The notes: generated from the letters alone by a model not told the origin. A DNA stretch of 64,000 nt from Russula earlei (GCA_025769875.1 JAGFNK010000009.1:124001-188000); one strand, 5' to 3'. Shown: positions 32,837-44,515, numbered from the stretch's first letter. Numbers and translations: made by a program.

Positions 32837-33156
32837 TAAGGGCGAGAGATACGTGAAGGGGTGTGGGTTGACAAGGTTTGACAGAGGAGGCACGTGACAA
32901 GTTGGACAAGTGACGGAGTCAGTTGAGAACTGACCAATGACAGAAGGATCAGGTGACAAGTGATGACAAGGAAGTTGACAGGAAAAGACAAGATAGATAA
33001 GTGACAGAGTGAGTCAAGAGTTGACAGGAAATGACAAGATGGAAGGATTGCTGACGGTATGGGACAGGGACAGAGACGGCTGTCGTACAGTAGATGGTAT
33101 TACAATTAGGCAAAACAAAGATCATGAATTATATATCTAATTGACAGCTCAATGGC

Positions 33157-36100
33157 TCAGTGCAGTATCTGTGCAAGATGCAACTGCTTCTTGACAAGCA
33201 TCAGTATATGGATGGTATCAGCATGGAGACTGGTGCAACGGAGGGAGATTGTGTCCTGTCCACCAGAGAATATCCGCTCAACAGCAACAGCAGAGCCTAT
33301 GTCATGAATAAGATGATTATTATCAAAATCAAAATTACTCACCAGGAATGCATAGAATGTCATGAGCCAAATGAAAGAGGTTTGGGAATTGTGCACATTG
33401 ACCCATCCACCAATGAATTGGATTACATGTGTTGAAATCTTCAGCAGGGAGTTTGAAATATTCTTCAAGTTTGTTGATTGAGCTCTTGTCTTTTCTGCAA
33501 TATCAAGCAGTGAAGGATTTCTGAGGCAAGCCCACAATAGGCAGTGATGTCACAGGCAAAGATGATGCTAAATACAACATATGATCATTGGCCTTTGCAT
33601 AATTTCTGTCAAAGTAATCAAAGAGATGTGACCTGGAACATTCAAGGTGATCTGAGAGTGTTGGATTGTCATCATAATCTGTCTTCATGCCCTCATATGA
33701 TATTCATGGATCAAGCACTAGTGAGGTATACAGTTAGCAAGTAACCAATTTGATGATTGTTGATGCACATGCAGCCCACATGTAGAAGGGAGATGCATCA
33801 TACTGGTAGTAGTAGTCACTGAGCTTCCGGTGTGCATCTGTGAGACCAAGTTTGATTCTGGGTGACACTGAGTTGGGGAGGACATGAAGAATATTCTTGA
33901 TATCATCTTGTAAGCCTCAAAAGATGGCATGCGTCATTGAAAGCATTGGGATTTTTGTGGCAGACATCTCAGTAGTAGCAGCTTGAAATGATTTGAGCCA
34001 AGAGGTCACAAGGGTAATAGATTCCTAGTCTGAGCTAGTGAGTTCAAGGGCATGGAGGTCCTTGTTTTGAGAAACATTGGAGTTGATAGTATTGCGATAA
34101 TCAAGGGCCCACCCTATAACATGTTGGTCAGAAACCTCATACAAATAGCCATGACAACTTATGAAGCATTTGATGAGTCAATGACCATCGCGTTTTCACA
34201 TCAAGAATGAGCATAAGTGTTGTGCTACAATCATCTAATGTCCCGCCTCCTTCAAGCTGCACAAACTGGATCTCATGAGCCCAAGATTGACAACGTTGGG
34301 GACTTGAATGGACAGACTTGACAATTTTCTGAAGCTGACCAGGATGTTACAGTAAGTTAGCTGGGTTGGTAGAGAACAGGCCCATCACATACCCTTCCAA
34401 TACCAGACAGTATGCTGTCAGCTGCATCAACATCGGCTGTATCGGCATCAGCATCTGGCATGTCTATGACACTCTCGTCATCCTTGTCATCACCCACTGC
34501 ATTGTTGTTGTGTTCACATGAGAGAGGAGCTGTGACATTATCTTGGTAGTTGCCACCACGCATGGCAGCCTGTTTCCCTTCAACCTTTGATATCACCCCA
34601 ACGCCTTCAAGAAGCTTGCATTTAAACATCAGCTGTGATGACAACTATAATTAGAATTTGGTGTAATACCTTGATAGCAGCCAAGTGAATGGTATGAGGC
34701 ATGCAATGCATGCGTCATGCATCTTGTGCCAAGAATGGTATGCCCTGTTGTTGGCATTGCCACTCAAGCGACATCATTAGGGTGTTGTTGTTGCCAGCAT
34801 TGTCCATTACGAGGGCAATAATCTGCAAATGGGTTAACACATTGCTGGGCTAAGGATGGGAAACCCACTTTTCTGATGAGACCATATAGCTCCAGTGTTG
34901 CCCAAACTGCCTCCACCATATTCTCTTCTGAATGCTCCCCAGTAAGTTCTCAAAAGTCAATCAGCAACTCCTCTGGAAGGGGACAATGTGATTATGCCAG
35001 TTGAAGCAAAGGGAAGAAGCACAAACCAAGTTGCCCATCATTGGTCACATAGTGTGCAACAATTGCCAAAAACATGCTTACTGATTGCTTGATGTCCATG
35101 CATCAATTGACAAGCAGACCTTCCCCTCAAGCTTCTGCTCTATGGATAAATATGTGGTATGAAAAGGAAAAAAAAAGATAAAACTTACTGAGAACATTTC
35201 GCGAAGACCTTCAATTGTTTCCTTGCCCATCTTCACAATGCACTGCTTGATCCCATCATGTTTGGAATATTCAATGGACCAGTGCAATGTGTAAAATTCA
35301 TCAGATTGATGAATTCAGGTTTCTCAACCTCATCAAACAGCTGGTCACAGGTGACAACCCACTCAGTGAGGAGCCGTTCAAACCTTTCTTGATCCCATGG
35401 ACACTGATGATTGCTTTGTGACATCCAAAGGTCTGAGAAGATAACACTACTTACAGTAGCGCAGGCTTGCTGGTCTTCAAAGGCTTTCTTGATGTTTTTG
35501 GATGATTTCTCAAGGTTCCTCATGTATTCAGCTTCTGCCTGTCCATTGAGTTGCTGTTTTCCAGATGCAATAGTGATCTTGTTGGTGCTGGGGGTTCATC
35601 ATGATTTTTAAGGATGCAATAGAGTTGATACATTGGCTTAACATGGACATGGAGATTATTTACAAGTGCTAAGGGAAGCATCACCCATTAGGAACAAAAA
35701 AAAAAAAAAAAAGAGAAACACACCATTTAGATTACTTCTCATTGTCTTCTTGATGGTACAAATCTTATGAACACCATGAAGGCAATGATAATGTACATTG
35801 CCATCTTCTCCTAGACTACCGTGTGACCCTTTGCTGACAACTTCGTAGAATAAATATACTGGACTCCTTTTTACATTTCCAGCCTTCTATAAAAACCCAC
35901 AATGTGACAAAAATGTGAGAAATGCAAAGCAAAATGTACCTTTTTGGAGTTAGGGGTTTCAATGAGCCTGCCACAGTCCAGCAGGGGCTATCTGTGTCAT
36001 CAATCTCCTCAACCTTGACAGAGCAAGTCCTTGCCTTCTTCCTTGGGGGTGCAGGTGTTGATTTCATCTTGATCTTTGGTTTCAGGACATGCATGCAGCC

Positions 36101-36410
36101 CTTTTTATTGCTGACTTCTGGTATGGTTTTTGAGGGTAACATATCAGCTATCTGCAAAGTGTTAATTCACCTGACCATGGAATCACGTTAAGATATTTTG
36201 TACCTCTTCATTACTTATTTCTGTGGCATTGCTAGGATCCTCTGATCCATACTCAGCAGAAGAAGTGGTGAAGTCAGTATCATCTGCATCAGTATTGGCA
36301 TCATCCATGATGGCTTGCTTGTGCTTTGCAGGGGCCTTGTGTTTGTGAGACTGCACAGGGTGCCGGCAGGACAATCGAACAGGATTCTCAAATTCATCAA
36401 GCTTCTCCAC
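33157..36410 (-). pseudogene. hAT transposase, fragmented
   Basis: Sense-order pieces are: an acidic N-terminal part (36410-36183) and a basic Lys-rich segment (36157-35816); ECSRS and catalytic-domain pieces such as MGKETIEGLREMFS and LEGKVCLSIDAWTSSNQ (35300-35078, a typical hAT RNase H-fold motif); YYYQYDASPFYMWAA near 33.8 kb; LFDYFDRNYAKANDH; and the hAT C-terminal dimerisation region AVAVERIFSGGQDTISLRC (33537-33157). There are many stops and frame breaks, and some gaps may be introns. It would have moved the element; it is not functional now. Confidence 0.72.
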
Positions 36411-36964
36411 AGCAATAGCTGCAGCTAATTGTGTACCTGCATTGGATCAGACCAGATGAGAACATTGACCTAGAAAGATGAGTAAGTGCTTTGTGGAAGC
36501 ACTCAAATTATGTTGAACAAACTACTTACTACCTTGTTGCATGCGAGAACCTGGTTGAATAGGTTGGGAATCATCTGCATTGTTGAACCAGATGATTTTG
36601 GATGCATCAAGCAGTCGACCATCTGGTCCTCAGGCAGGCTGATCTGTCATGGCAAGTCCTGTTTGTTGAGGACTGGGATTGAAAAGAGGGGATGGCAGCA
36701 TGGCCACAAACAATGGGTATCCCTCAACAGTCTTGGTGGGGGCCCTGGCAACAACAAGTTTGAGTTTCAGTGGCTCAATGAAAAAATAAAGTTTATTCAG
36801 ATATTCCCGTAAAAAATGCCATCTAATGCCATTGACAGGCCGTTTTTTGATGGACTGGATAGGGTGTGGTCCCACTCTATCATCGAGACGGACGGTGGGT
36901 GGGACGAGCTCGAACGGCACGGGTACGGTACCCGTAACTGATCCGTCCATCCCGTGATGGACGG

Positions 36965-36981
36965 TTACGGTGCGCAGCCCT
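36965..36981. repeat. hAT right terminus
   Basis: TACGGTGCGCAGCCCTA closes the hAT element. The following DNA is GC-richer and of host type. The 8 bases outside are TGAGCTTG, and no copy of them was found at a left end. Confidence 0.55.
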
Positions 36982-37519
36982 ATGAGCTTGTCAATGTCGA
37001 GAGGGGCCCTTCGTGCCTCTCGATGCCGCGAGCCCAAGCTCTACCCTTTCTCTGCTTGGCGCCCTCGCCTATCTCCATCGACATCCCCCCATTTGTTCAT
37101 GACGGGTACGTCTCGGTTCCGGGCTGGCTGGTTCCCTCACGCCCTAGCCCATCATTCTTTATCACTTACTGTACGAAACCCCCTTCCCCTAAAACTAACT
37201 CCTTTAGGGATAGCATGGGTTACTGATAGTTACTGGGCCGGATTGTTACGTGTTAAGCTGGCTCTCAGACCTTCGCGACCGCCCTGTGGTGTTTGCCTCT
37301 GGAGTTGAAATGAGACTTAAGAAACAGGCAAATTCCATCCACGCCACGCAACGGCCCGAGTCGCATTTATCCCCTGGCTACCGAACAAATGCACTACGCA
37401 TGAGTGTCAGCCGGGATTGGGGGATTAAACATCTACGTGAGGTTAACGCCAGAGCGTATAAATGGCCCTCGTTTCAGTTGCAGTTCGTGATCTTCGAAAG
37501 CGTCTGGTGGTTGACTGCC
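36982..37519. other. Host intergenic DNA, no gene recognised
   Basis: Open frames of 70-136 codons overlap here on the plus strand, but they share no motif with known proteins and no splice model links them. A TATAAA-like site at 37459 has no gene after it that I can support. Confidence 0.4.
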
Positions 37520-39350
37520 CCTGGCGCGTGCAACCTTGACGCAATATTCATATCCATGGCGACTCATCTAAATACTGGGCTATTGTACTGTTGGAACAAA
37601 TGGACGCGAAAGAAGTCCAGGCATTTCACATTTACATTGGCGATGCGCTACTTTGACTAGAATGTCACGGTACGGGTATGGAATATCGGGTAACTGGTGA
37701 GAAGAAAGTGATGTCATCCTCAAGGTCCATTATCGCAACGTGCCGATACCCTCATCGCGCGAGCGTGTGTTCGAGTCCACGACAATTTCAGAAACTTGGA
37801 CGTCCCAAATTGTAAAGCTCATAATCAGACGTGGTCTTGACTGGGGGGCGGTCAGGACCTGCGAGTGATACTATTAGAACCATTCCGTACTGGATGGCAT
37901 AACGGTCTTACTGGATGAAGAGGCCGGGGGTCCAGAAGGGGTCCCTCTTGGGCGATACGAGGCGGCATCATCAAGTCCTTAAGCATCATGAACTACTTCA
38001 TTTCCTCGCGCTTCACGCTTGAGTGCGAGTCTGGGTCCGCGAAAGCCCAGGTAACGGGCGAACTCCTTGGCGCTTGCGATAATCATCAAGACGGAGAGGG
38101 CCTGCCCCAGAGCCCATGATTCGTCAATCACGACGACGCCGGACGCAACATTGGTCCCGTTTACCACATGTGCCGCGTTTCGCTTCACCTGTTTCACGTT
38201 AAGTGGGGGCGACTGGGATGGGTTTGAGGTGATTTACCCACCGTAAGCTCCATCATGACTGTGGCGTATATCGCCGAGCTAAACGAAGATGGCGTGGGCA
38301 CCAGTCGAGGGAGAAACGCATGCGACGCACAATAGAGGAATGCCTGATACGTCAATGTACCATGACCCGTCTCGTACGCCCACCTCCACGCTCACAGCCT
38401 GAGTCACGTCGGGCGGATCTCTTTCTTCCTCCCACCGCTCCTCTTTGCGTTTCCATAGATGCACCGCGTCGTGTCCAAACGCGATCACGAGCCCCACGAT
38501 GATTATGACGAAGAGGACAATATATGCATCACGGATCCCGGATGCAGAAACCTTTACAGTTTTGAACATTATGGCGTATTTGATTCGGTCATTGCATTCG
38601 GGATGCAGCTCGTAATGTTTTTTGTTGATCCACAGGTACAATCCCCATGCTGCGAATGCGATGGCAGGGGGGTACAGTATAAAAACGGCTACAGCGATTT
38701 GGCTCTTGGACCTGCGATCTTTCCCTGCACGTGTCGAGAGGTTGTATGCGAGGCCGAATGGACGCGATACTGTTAAGAACTTACCCATGGGTGAAGTCCT
38801 CAGGGTGACGAAAAGGACGATATGCAGGATAAAGAGAGCCTCGAACAGAGTCAGCTGCTTCGTAGCAGTCTGAATGACAGCGATCATGACGAGACCACGA
38901 CAAGCAAATCCCCCCATCCTGTTTAACGTGTCCAACAGTTCCTTTGTGTTTGGCGTCTCGGGGATGATCGCGAGGAGGATCATCGTGATATAAAAATTAA
39001 TACGTATCTAAGGCGAGAGGAGGTTAATAGGACCGAAATCCAGCGACGACAGGTACGCACAACCTTCCCAACAACGTTGGGGTTGGCACTGATGGTGGTA
39101 CATACGGGTGTCGACATCTCGCATTTACTGGGTCAACAAGGAAACGAGGAGAGGAAATGGGTCTAGAGTGAGGTTATCAGCCTTCTGTATAAAGGCCGGT
39201 ACGACTTTGATAATTGGTGAAATAACTACCGCATTAACTCCTTGCAAGTATCGTATCTGGCAGCCAAGTAGAGCCTCCTCCGTGTGCGTGTGAACAGTCC
39301 TGCGTCTGGTTATGCGGATCCAAAAATACGGTAGTTGTGCCATGGGAAAA
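37520..39350. repeat. Segmental duplication, left unit
   Basis: About 1.83 kb collinear with 41120-42960. Similarity begins around the CATCCATGGC.ACTC motif (37551 and 41160) in the 3' flank and covers the whole membrane-protein gene and its 5' flank. The units are about 3.6 kb apart, in the same orientation. Confidence 0.7.
37979..39117 (-). pseudogene. Multi-pass membrane protein gene, broken tandem copy
   Basis: Exons 39117-39061, 39007-38785 and from 38724 onward mirror the intact copy at 41372-42825, with the same intron positions and the same 57- and 223-base exons. The N-terminal half is well conserved: ILLAIIPETPNTKELLDTL, TKQLTLFEALFILH, WGLYLWINKKHYELHPECND. A TAG at 38279-38281 replaces a CAG (compare VAQVVITQLGN in the other copy) and removes the last helices. 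Beyond it the tail NAAHVVNGTNVASGVVVIDE is still readable to 37979 in another frame, and the 3' end is shifted again. A shortened 279-residue product is possible, but I judge it a pseudogene. Confidence 0.65.
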
Positions 39351-41119
39351 GGCGACCGGGTAAGTGGGGTTGTGCCTTGAGAAGCTCAGTCGTATAGCGA
39401 CCGAGTAGCTTACCTCGAGGCACACCTGATCCAGTGACCAACGAGGACCATGGATACTGAGGATCGTTATCATGAAAGATATCGAGGACCAAGGCGACGA
39501 AGTGAACAGGAACGGTGGAAAGGCACAAGTCTGCTGGATCTCGTCAACAACGGCACGCAGTCTTGCCTTCCCCGCTGCACGATAAATGCCACCGTGCCTC
39601 TGTTGTCGTATCTTTAGATACATGAAAAGGGATGGTCCATGGCACAATCTCTGCTTCAACGTCTCGTGTCCACCCAGTGAAAAGCAGGGTTACATTTCCC
39701 ATAGTGTTGACGGCGTGGGTGGGTATAGGACAAGTGTCCTATACCCACATTGCAGCTGCTTAGTATCTTGCTTATTACCCATTCCGCAATCCAGCCCGAC
39801 ATATCACCCAAAATGGGCGAACGTCGCCCGATCTCTTCATCGACCAACTGGTGAGTAGAAATGTGATCAATAATGGTCGGTGATTTCGACTGCAAGATAA
39901 AAAAATCCGTCGATTGGCAACTTGAAGGAATACTTCAAAGATCACAATAGAATCTGGGGAAAGGAATGAACCAGGTTTACGACCGTGAAGGGAGGGTCAA
40001 CAGGGAGGAGGTGAAAATCGGCTTTGTGGGATGGTTTCTGGCTGGCCAGGCCAAACCAGACCATTATCGCGAGGTCACGAAGGTCACGGTCGCGTACTTT
40101 GTTTTTGCGCAGTCACCTCCGCGTACATAAATTTGAGCATCATGTTACAAGACACGCGTCGCCTGAAGCAGCGGGAGACTTAACGAAAAAACGAAATGAC
40201 GTTCCCTTTCTGCCTGCCCATAAGTACTTGAATTGCCACTGCGAAACGGCCTGGATCAACCACCACCAGTTTCGCTCTTGAACGTGCTCTGTGCACTAAC
40301 AGCGCCATCACGAACAGAAGAAACAAGGGCCATCATGCACGCCTTTGGCGCAAGCCTGAAGTACGTGTTTAATCCGTCGTCCGAGCCCCTACAAGTACTA
40401 TCACCTATGGGGAACTCGCCATTCCACGACCATCTCGCCAGTCACAAATGTCACGAAAGTAACGGACATGTAACACATGCCAAATTAAAGTCCGCCCGGG
40501 ATGAAACATTCCCGTGTATTTACAAAGGCAATTTGATTAGGTGGGGACTAGGGAAAATAGTTGTAATGGAGTAGCATTATCGAGTGAAATCCAGGACTTG
40601 GCTATGTATGGAACGTGGTGCTCACATCATGGGCCAGTGCCACACGAGTAAAAGTAAAAGGTCAATATATATCATTGTTATAGCTGCCTGTAGCCGCTGC
40701 TCATACGTATGGTCTTGTGCTGGCTGATTGGACCGCCTGTAACATGGCATTAAGAGGATAAAACAGCAGTGACCCAGACTCCTCCGACGGTGATCACCCA
40801 GCTGGAATCAAACTCCGCACTCCGCCAAGACAGAAAGCGTGATGCAGGCGTGACCCCCAGCCAAAATACTACTCGAAAACCACTCAATGGATCTCCATTT
40901 TTTCTTTGCTAGAATGACATTAATGGCACTCAATAGTATAACTACAAAGTTTTAAATGGGGTTGTTCGAGCAGATACAGGGAAAAATGAAATTGGCGAGA
41001 TGGTCGTGGAATGGCGAGTTCCCCATAGGTGATAGTATTGCACGACCACGTCCCTCAACACTTTACTAGTCACGTGCAAAGAAATGCTACCATCCTTCGT
41101 CGTAACAAGGTGATAAATG
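39351..41119. other. 1.8 kb spacer between the duplicated units
   Basis: No gene can be supported. It holds a perfect 45-base inverted repeat, 40396-40440 against 40993-41037. A 100-codon frame around 39.6-39.9 kb and another at 40.2-40.6 kb lack recognisable motifs. Confidence 0.45.
40396..41037. repeat. Perfect 45-base inverted repeat, 552-base spacing
   Basis: 40396-40440 (TACTATCACCTATGGGGAAC...) is an exact inverted copy of 40993-41037. Neither outer nor inner flanks are similar beyond a few bases. The cause could be a small inverted duplication at a break, or ends of a short element. Confidence 0.75.
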
Positions 41120-42960
41120 CGACTGCCCTTCGCGCGCGTAACCTCAAAGAATCATTCACATCCATGGCAACTCTCTTGAAAACTTCAATTGCTTTCTACA
41201 TGGTTTTCGGAAAATTACACCCTACTATTGGAACACATGGACGCGAAATGTACCCCGACATCTTGCATCTACATTAATAATACACTAGCTTGATTAAATG
41301 TCGCGGTACGGGTATTGAATATTGAATCTCGGGTAACTAGTAAGAAAAAAGGACGGTATTCTCGAGGCGCATCATCGCAACGGGCCGATAGTCTCTTTGC
41401 GCGAGTGTGTATTCGTGTCTACAACAGTTTCGGACACTTGGAAGTTCCCTTTGTCCACGTGGTAAAGCTCATAATCAGACGTGGTCTTGACTGGGGGTGG
41501 ATCAGGAGCTACAAGTGACACTGTCAGTAACCATTCCGTACTGGATGGGGTAACAGTCTTACTGGAGGGAGAGGCCGAGGATCCAGAAGGGGGCCCTCTT
41601 AGGCGGTACGAGGCGGTACTATTATGTTGCTCAGCAACATGGGCTCCTTCGTCTGCTTGCGCTTGACGCTCACCTGCGAGTCCGCGTCTACGACGGGCGA
41701 GGAAGCCAAAGAGGAAGTGCGCGAGCTCATTGACGTTTTCGACAATCATCACGACGGAGAGGACCTGCCCAAAAGCCCAAGATTCGTCAATTATGATGAC
41801 TCCGGACGCGACATTCTTCCCGTTTTGCACATGTGCCGCGTTTCGGTGCACCTGTATCACGTTCAGAGGGTGCGACTGGGATGAGTCTGAAGTGCGCGAC
41901 CCACCGTAAGCTCCAGCATGACCGTGCAGTATATTGCCAAGCTGAGTGATAACGACCTGAGCAACAGGTGGGAGAGAAACGCATGCGACGCACAAAAAAA
42001 GGAGGGCGGTCGTTTCAAAGTACCAGCCTTCTGACGTCGGTGACTCCGTCCCCTCTTGGGGTTCTACCCCCGCGGTCCCAGTCACGTCGGGCGTGCGCGC
42101 GGTCGGATCCATTTCTGTCCGCTCTCTCTCCTCTTCGGACTTCATGACAAATAGATGCACCGCGGAGTGTCCAAATTCGATGATGAGTCCCACGGCGCTT
42201 GCGATTATGAGGGCGATCCATACACCGCGGAGCCAGGGAACGGTAGCCCTTACGGTTTTGAACATTATGACATACTTGATTTGGTCATTGCATTCGGGAT
42301 GCTGACCGTAGTGTTTTACGTTAAACCACAGGTACAATCCCCATGTCGTGAATGCAATGACCGAGGCAAACTGTATGAAAATGCCGATGGCGATGCGGCC
42401 CTTAGACCAGTGATATTTCCCTGCACATGTCGGGGGGGGGGGTTCAATGCGAGGCGAATCGTACGCGATACTACTAAGCACTGACCCATGGGTGCAGCTC
42501 CGGTGCCGAGGAAGAAGAGAATATGCAGGACAAAGAGAGCCTCGAAGAGAGTCAGCTGCTTCGAAGCAGTCTGGATGATGGCCGTGAGGAGGAGGCCGAG
42601 ACCAGCAAAGCCCGCGGTCGCGTATAACGTGTCCAGGAGTTCCTTTGTGTTTGGCGTCCGAGGGATGATCGCGAGGAGGATCATCGTGAAATAAAAATTG
42701 ATACGTATCTAAGGCGAGAGGAGACCTTTCAATCAATGGGGTACGATCCAGCGACGACAGGTACGTACACCCTTCCCAACGACATCGGGGTTGGCACTGA
42801 TGGTGGTACATACGGGCGTCGACATCTCGCATTCACTACTGGGTCGATGAGGAAACAAGCAGAGAAGGAGGGCCTAGGGTTGGGTCATCCGCCTTCTTCT
42901 GTTTAAAGGCCAGGGCCAGTCAGTGGTGTGGACTTTGTAGTCAGGGGACGGGGACGATGT
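41120..42960. repeat. Segmental duplication, right unit
   Basis: Collinear with 37520-39350. It contains the intact copy of the membrane-protein gene together with both flanks. Confidence 0.7.
41372..42825 (-). CDS. Agaricomycete multi-pass membrane protein, intact copy
   Basis: Three exons (42825-42769, 42708-42486 and 42420-41372) with GTACGT and GTCAGT donors encode about 442 residues. The start MSTPVCTTISANPDVVGKG is chosen because it splices in frame and matches the neighbouring copy. A longer frame from 42832 is only intron read-through. At least six hydrophobic helices are visible, for example FYFTMILLAII, AGFAGLGLLLTAII, ALFVLHILFFLG, FIQFASVIAFTTWGLYL, WIALIIASAVGLIIEF and ALLFLCVACVSL, with a last one near SWAFGQVLSVVMIV. 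The conserved loop HPECNDQIKYVIMFKTVRA and the signature VASGVIIIDESWAFGQ define a family I know only as unnamed integral membrane proteins of mushroom-forming fungi. The C-terminus is basic and then Ser/Pro-rich. Function is unknown. Confidence 0.82.
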
Positions 42961-43080
42961 CAAATAACGGCAGCATAAGCGCCGCGAATATCCCCATCTG
43001 GCAGTGGTTTGCAAAATAGCCGTGCCGTAGGCTTGGCTCGGCTTTGTCAGTGGTATGGGGGAAAAACAATCACTTGAACA
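42961..43080. other. Short spacer before the uL6 pseudogene
   Basis: Only about 120 bases separate the right duplication unit from the pseudogene. Nothing is recognised in it. Confidence 0.4.
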
Positions 43081-43785
43081 ATGATGGTGATTCTACAAAC
43101 CTCTGCACGGAGGAGCATCGCCTTGCGCTACTTCTGCTCTTCCCCGCTTACACGAGAACACGCGTCCAACATCGGAAAAAACCCAATCAAATTTCAGCCG
43201 TCTGTCTCTCAAATCCACCCAAGCCCGTCTCTCCGTGACAGGACCGCTCGGCACGACCTCAGTCCCACTCGAATCTTATATGACTCTCGATTTCCCTGCT
43301 CCTGGTACCCTTACTCTCGGCGTAGAAAATGCTCAAGTCAAGAAACAATGCTCCATGTGGGGTCTCACCCAAATGCTCATCCAGAATGCAGTCTCGGGCA
43401 TGACCGAGGGCTTTTCGGTACCTCTTTAACTTGTTGGAGTTAGATATCGTGCTGCGCTGGAAGCAGATCCCTGAGACAAGGAAGAACGAACGAGCGAAAT
43501 GCGTCCCAACATGAAGCTCGGCTTTAGCCACCCCGTCATCGTGCCAGTGCCCGACCACATCAAAGCAGAGGTCCCTCACCCAACAAAGATCGTGTTGCAC
43601 GGATAAACATCAATTGGGCTTGTTTGCGGCACGTGTTCGTAAGTGGAGGCCACCAGAACCATATAAAGGCAAAGTGGGTGGCTAGATTGTCTCTCACTCC
43701 ATGTGTCCTGACACTGTCCGCAGGTGTTTTTATCAGTGACGAGACAATACGAATAAAAGCCGTCAAAAAGAAATGGAACTTACTT
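43081..43785 (+). pseudogene. MRPL6: Mitochondrial ribosomal protein uL6 pseudogene
   Basis: The reading starts at MMVILQTSARR with a mitochondrial-targeting-like N-terminus and the uL6 opening SNIGKNPIKF. After a +1 frame change near 43216 come VTGPLGTTSVPLESYMTL, MWGLTQMLIQNAVSGMTEGF, KLGFSHPVIVPVPDHIKAEV, LFAARVRKWRPPEPYKGK and DETIRIKAVKKK. These are the typical uL6 blocks in the right order. Stops in frame occur at 43427 (TAA), 43472 (TGA) and 43604 (TAA). A likely intron at about 43670-43724 has a non-matching junction. Because introns and flanks seem retained, this is a decayed gene copy and not a processed retrocopy. A working copy must exist elsewhere, since uL6m is needed for mitochondrial translation. 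Confidence 0.85.
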
Positions 43786-44515
43786 ATTTTTGCCAGGTAT
43801 CTCTCATGCCCCATGTCTCCTCAATCATTCCTTTGTTTCCTCCACAACACCATATCTTCCCACTAAGTAGTATGAAAACACCATGTGGTGATACAATTAG
43901 ACAAACTGATGCAGATTGCAAAGACTACCACCTCCACACTGGGCATCATTGTGGCTAGTGTGGGCAAATTATCATCATGTGTCATCACATCATCTTTTGT
44001 TCTCTCTCTGAAAACTTCTTCTTTTCCGATGCCTTCAAATCCTGGAGAGTTTTTTGGTTTCTTTTCTAATGTCCTTGAATAATCTGGGCATCCCTCACAC
44101 TCTTCCCATCTGTCTCTTTGTCATTTGTTTCTTTCCTTTCCTTTCCTTTCCTTTGTTTTTCAGAGACCAAGGTGTGATGAGACCCTAAGACAATGCCAGT
44201 GGGGAGAAGCTCACATTTGCAGGCACAGGGGAGATGAACAACAAAAGAAGATGCATAGGAGAACTCATATTCAAAAAGTAGTTATTGAGTTTCTATACTA
44301 AAAGCCCTACTGTGATGAGGCCAGGGCCAGTACTAAGGTAAAGGGCATGAGAGGGATATGGAACAATGCATGAGACTGATGGTGAGGACCTTGAGGATGC
44401 CATTTCTAGATCTTACATAGCTTGTAAACAAGCTATGCAAGATCTACAGCTGCTGAAAGTACTGTCTTGCTCACTCTTCAAAGTGTTCCCAACAAATCCT
44501 CTAAAGGAGAGGGTC
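43786..44515. other. Unassigned transition into transposon DNA
   Basis: No gene. A TTTCC pentamer run sits at 44128-44152. The inverted pair TAGCTTGTAAACAAGCTA at 44419 is a short palindrome. From about 44.5 kb the sequence matches Copia D LTR. Confidence 0.4.

Larger units (their letters stand above)
19376..32909 (-). mobile_element. Copia F, interrupted by three later insertions
   Basis: This Ty1/Copia element is read right to left: gag (about 32836-31780), protease, gag-pre-integrase and integrase (about 23480-22060), a Pro/Thr-rich linker (22300-21400), then reverse transcriptase and RNase H (21400-19490). A polypurine tract with the sense sequence GAGGGGGAGT lies at the 3' end near 19500. 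A full Gypsy element interrupts it at the protease/gag side (23488-31774), a solo LTR-G interrupts the reverse transcriptase, and LTR-A lies in its 3' terminal region. Its 5' LTR and primer-binding site were not found. The right border is set near the gag start and may lie up to ~200 bases further out. Confidence 0.75.
33110..36981 (-). mobile_element. Decayed hAT transposon
   Basis: The element is read on the minus strand from the terminus at 36981 to the transposase C-terminus at about 33157. The right end has GGTGCGCAGCCCTA and subterminal GGACGG/GGTACGG motifs. The left terminus was not found and may have been lost next to Copia F. An A-run of about 19 bases lies at 35697-35715. Confidence 0.65.

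Noticed and set aside
40740..40870. tRNA-like stretch with a TTTGATT loop on the minus strand
   Set aside because: The T-arm stem does not pair and no acceptor or anticodon arm can be built.
41372..42832. 486-codon single frame starting at 42832 in the membrane-protein gene
   Set aside because: Its first ~140 codons are intron read-through in the wrong frame. The spliced start at 42825 gives the conserved N-terminus and matches the sister copy.
44128..44152. TTTCC run as a regulatory element
   Set aside because: Simple pentamer microsatellite with no gene depending on it.
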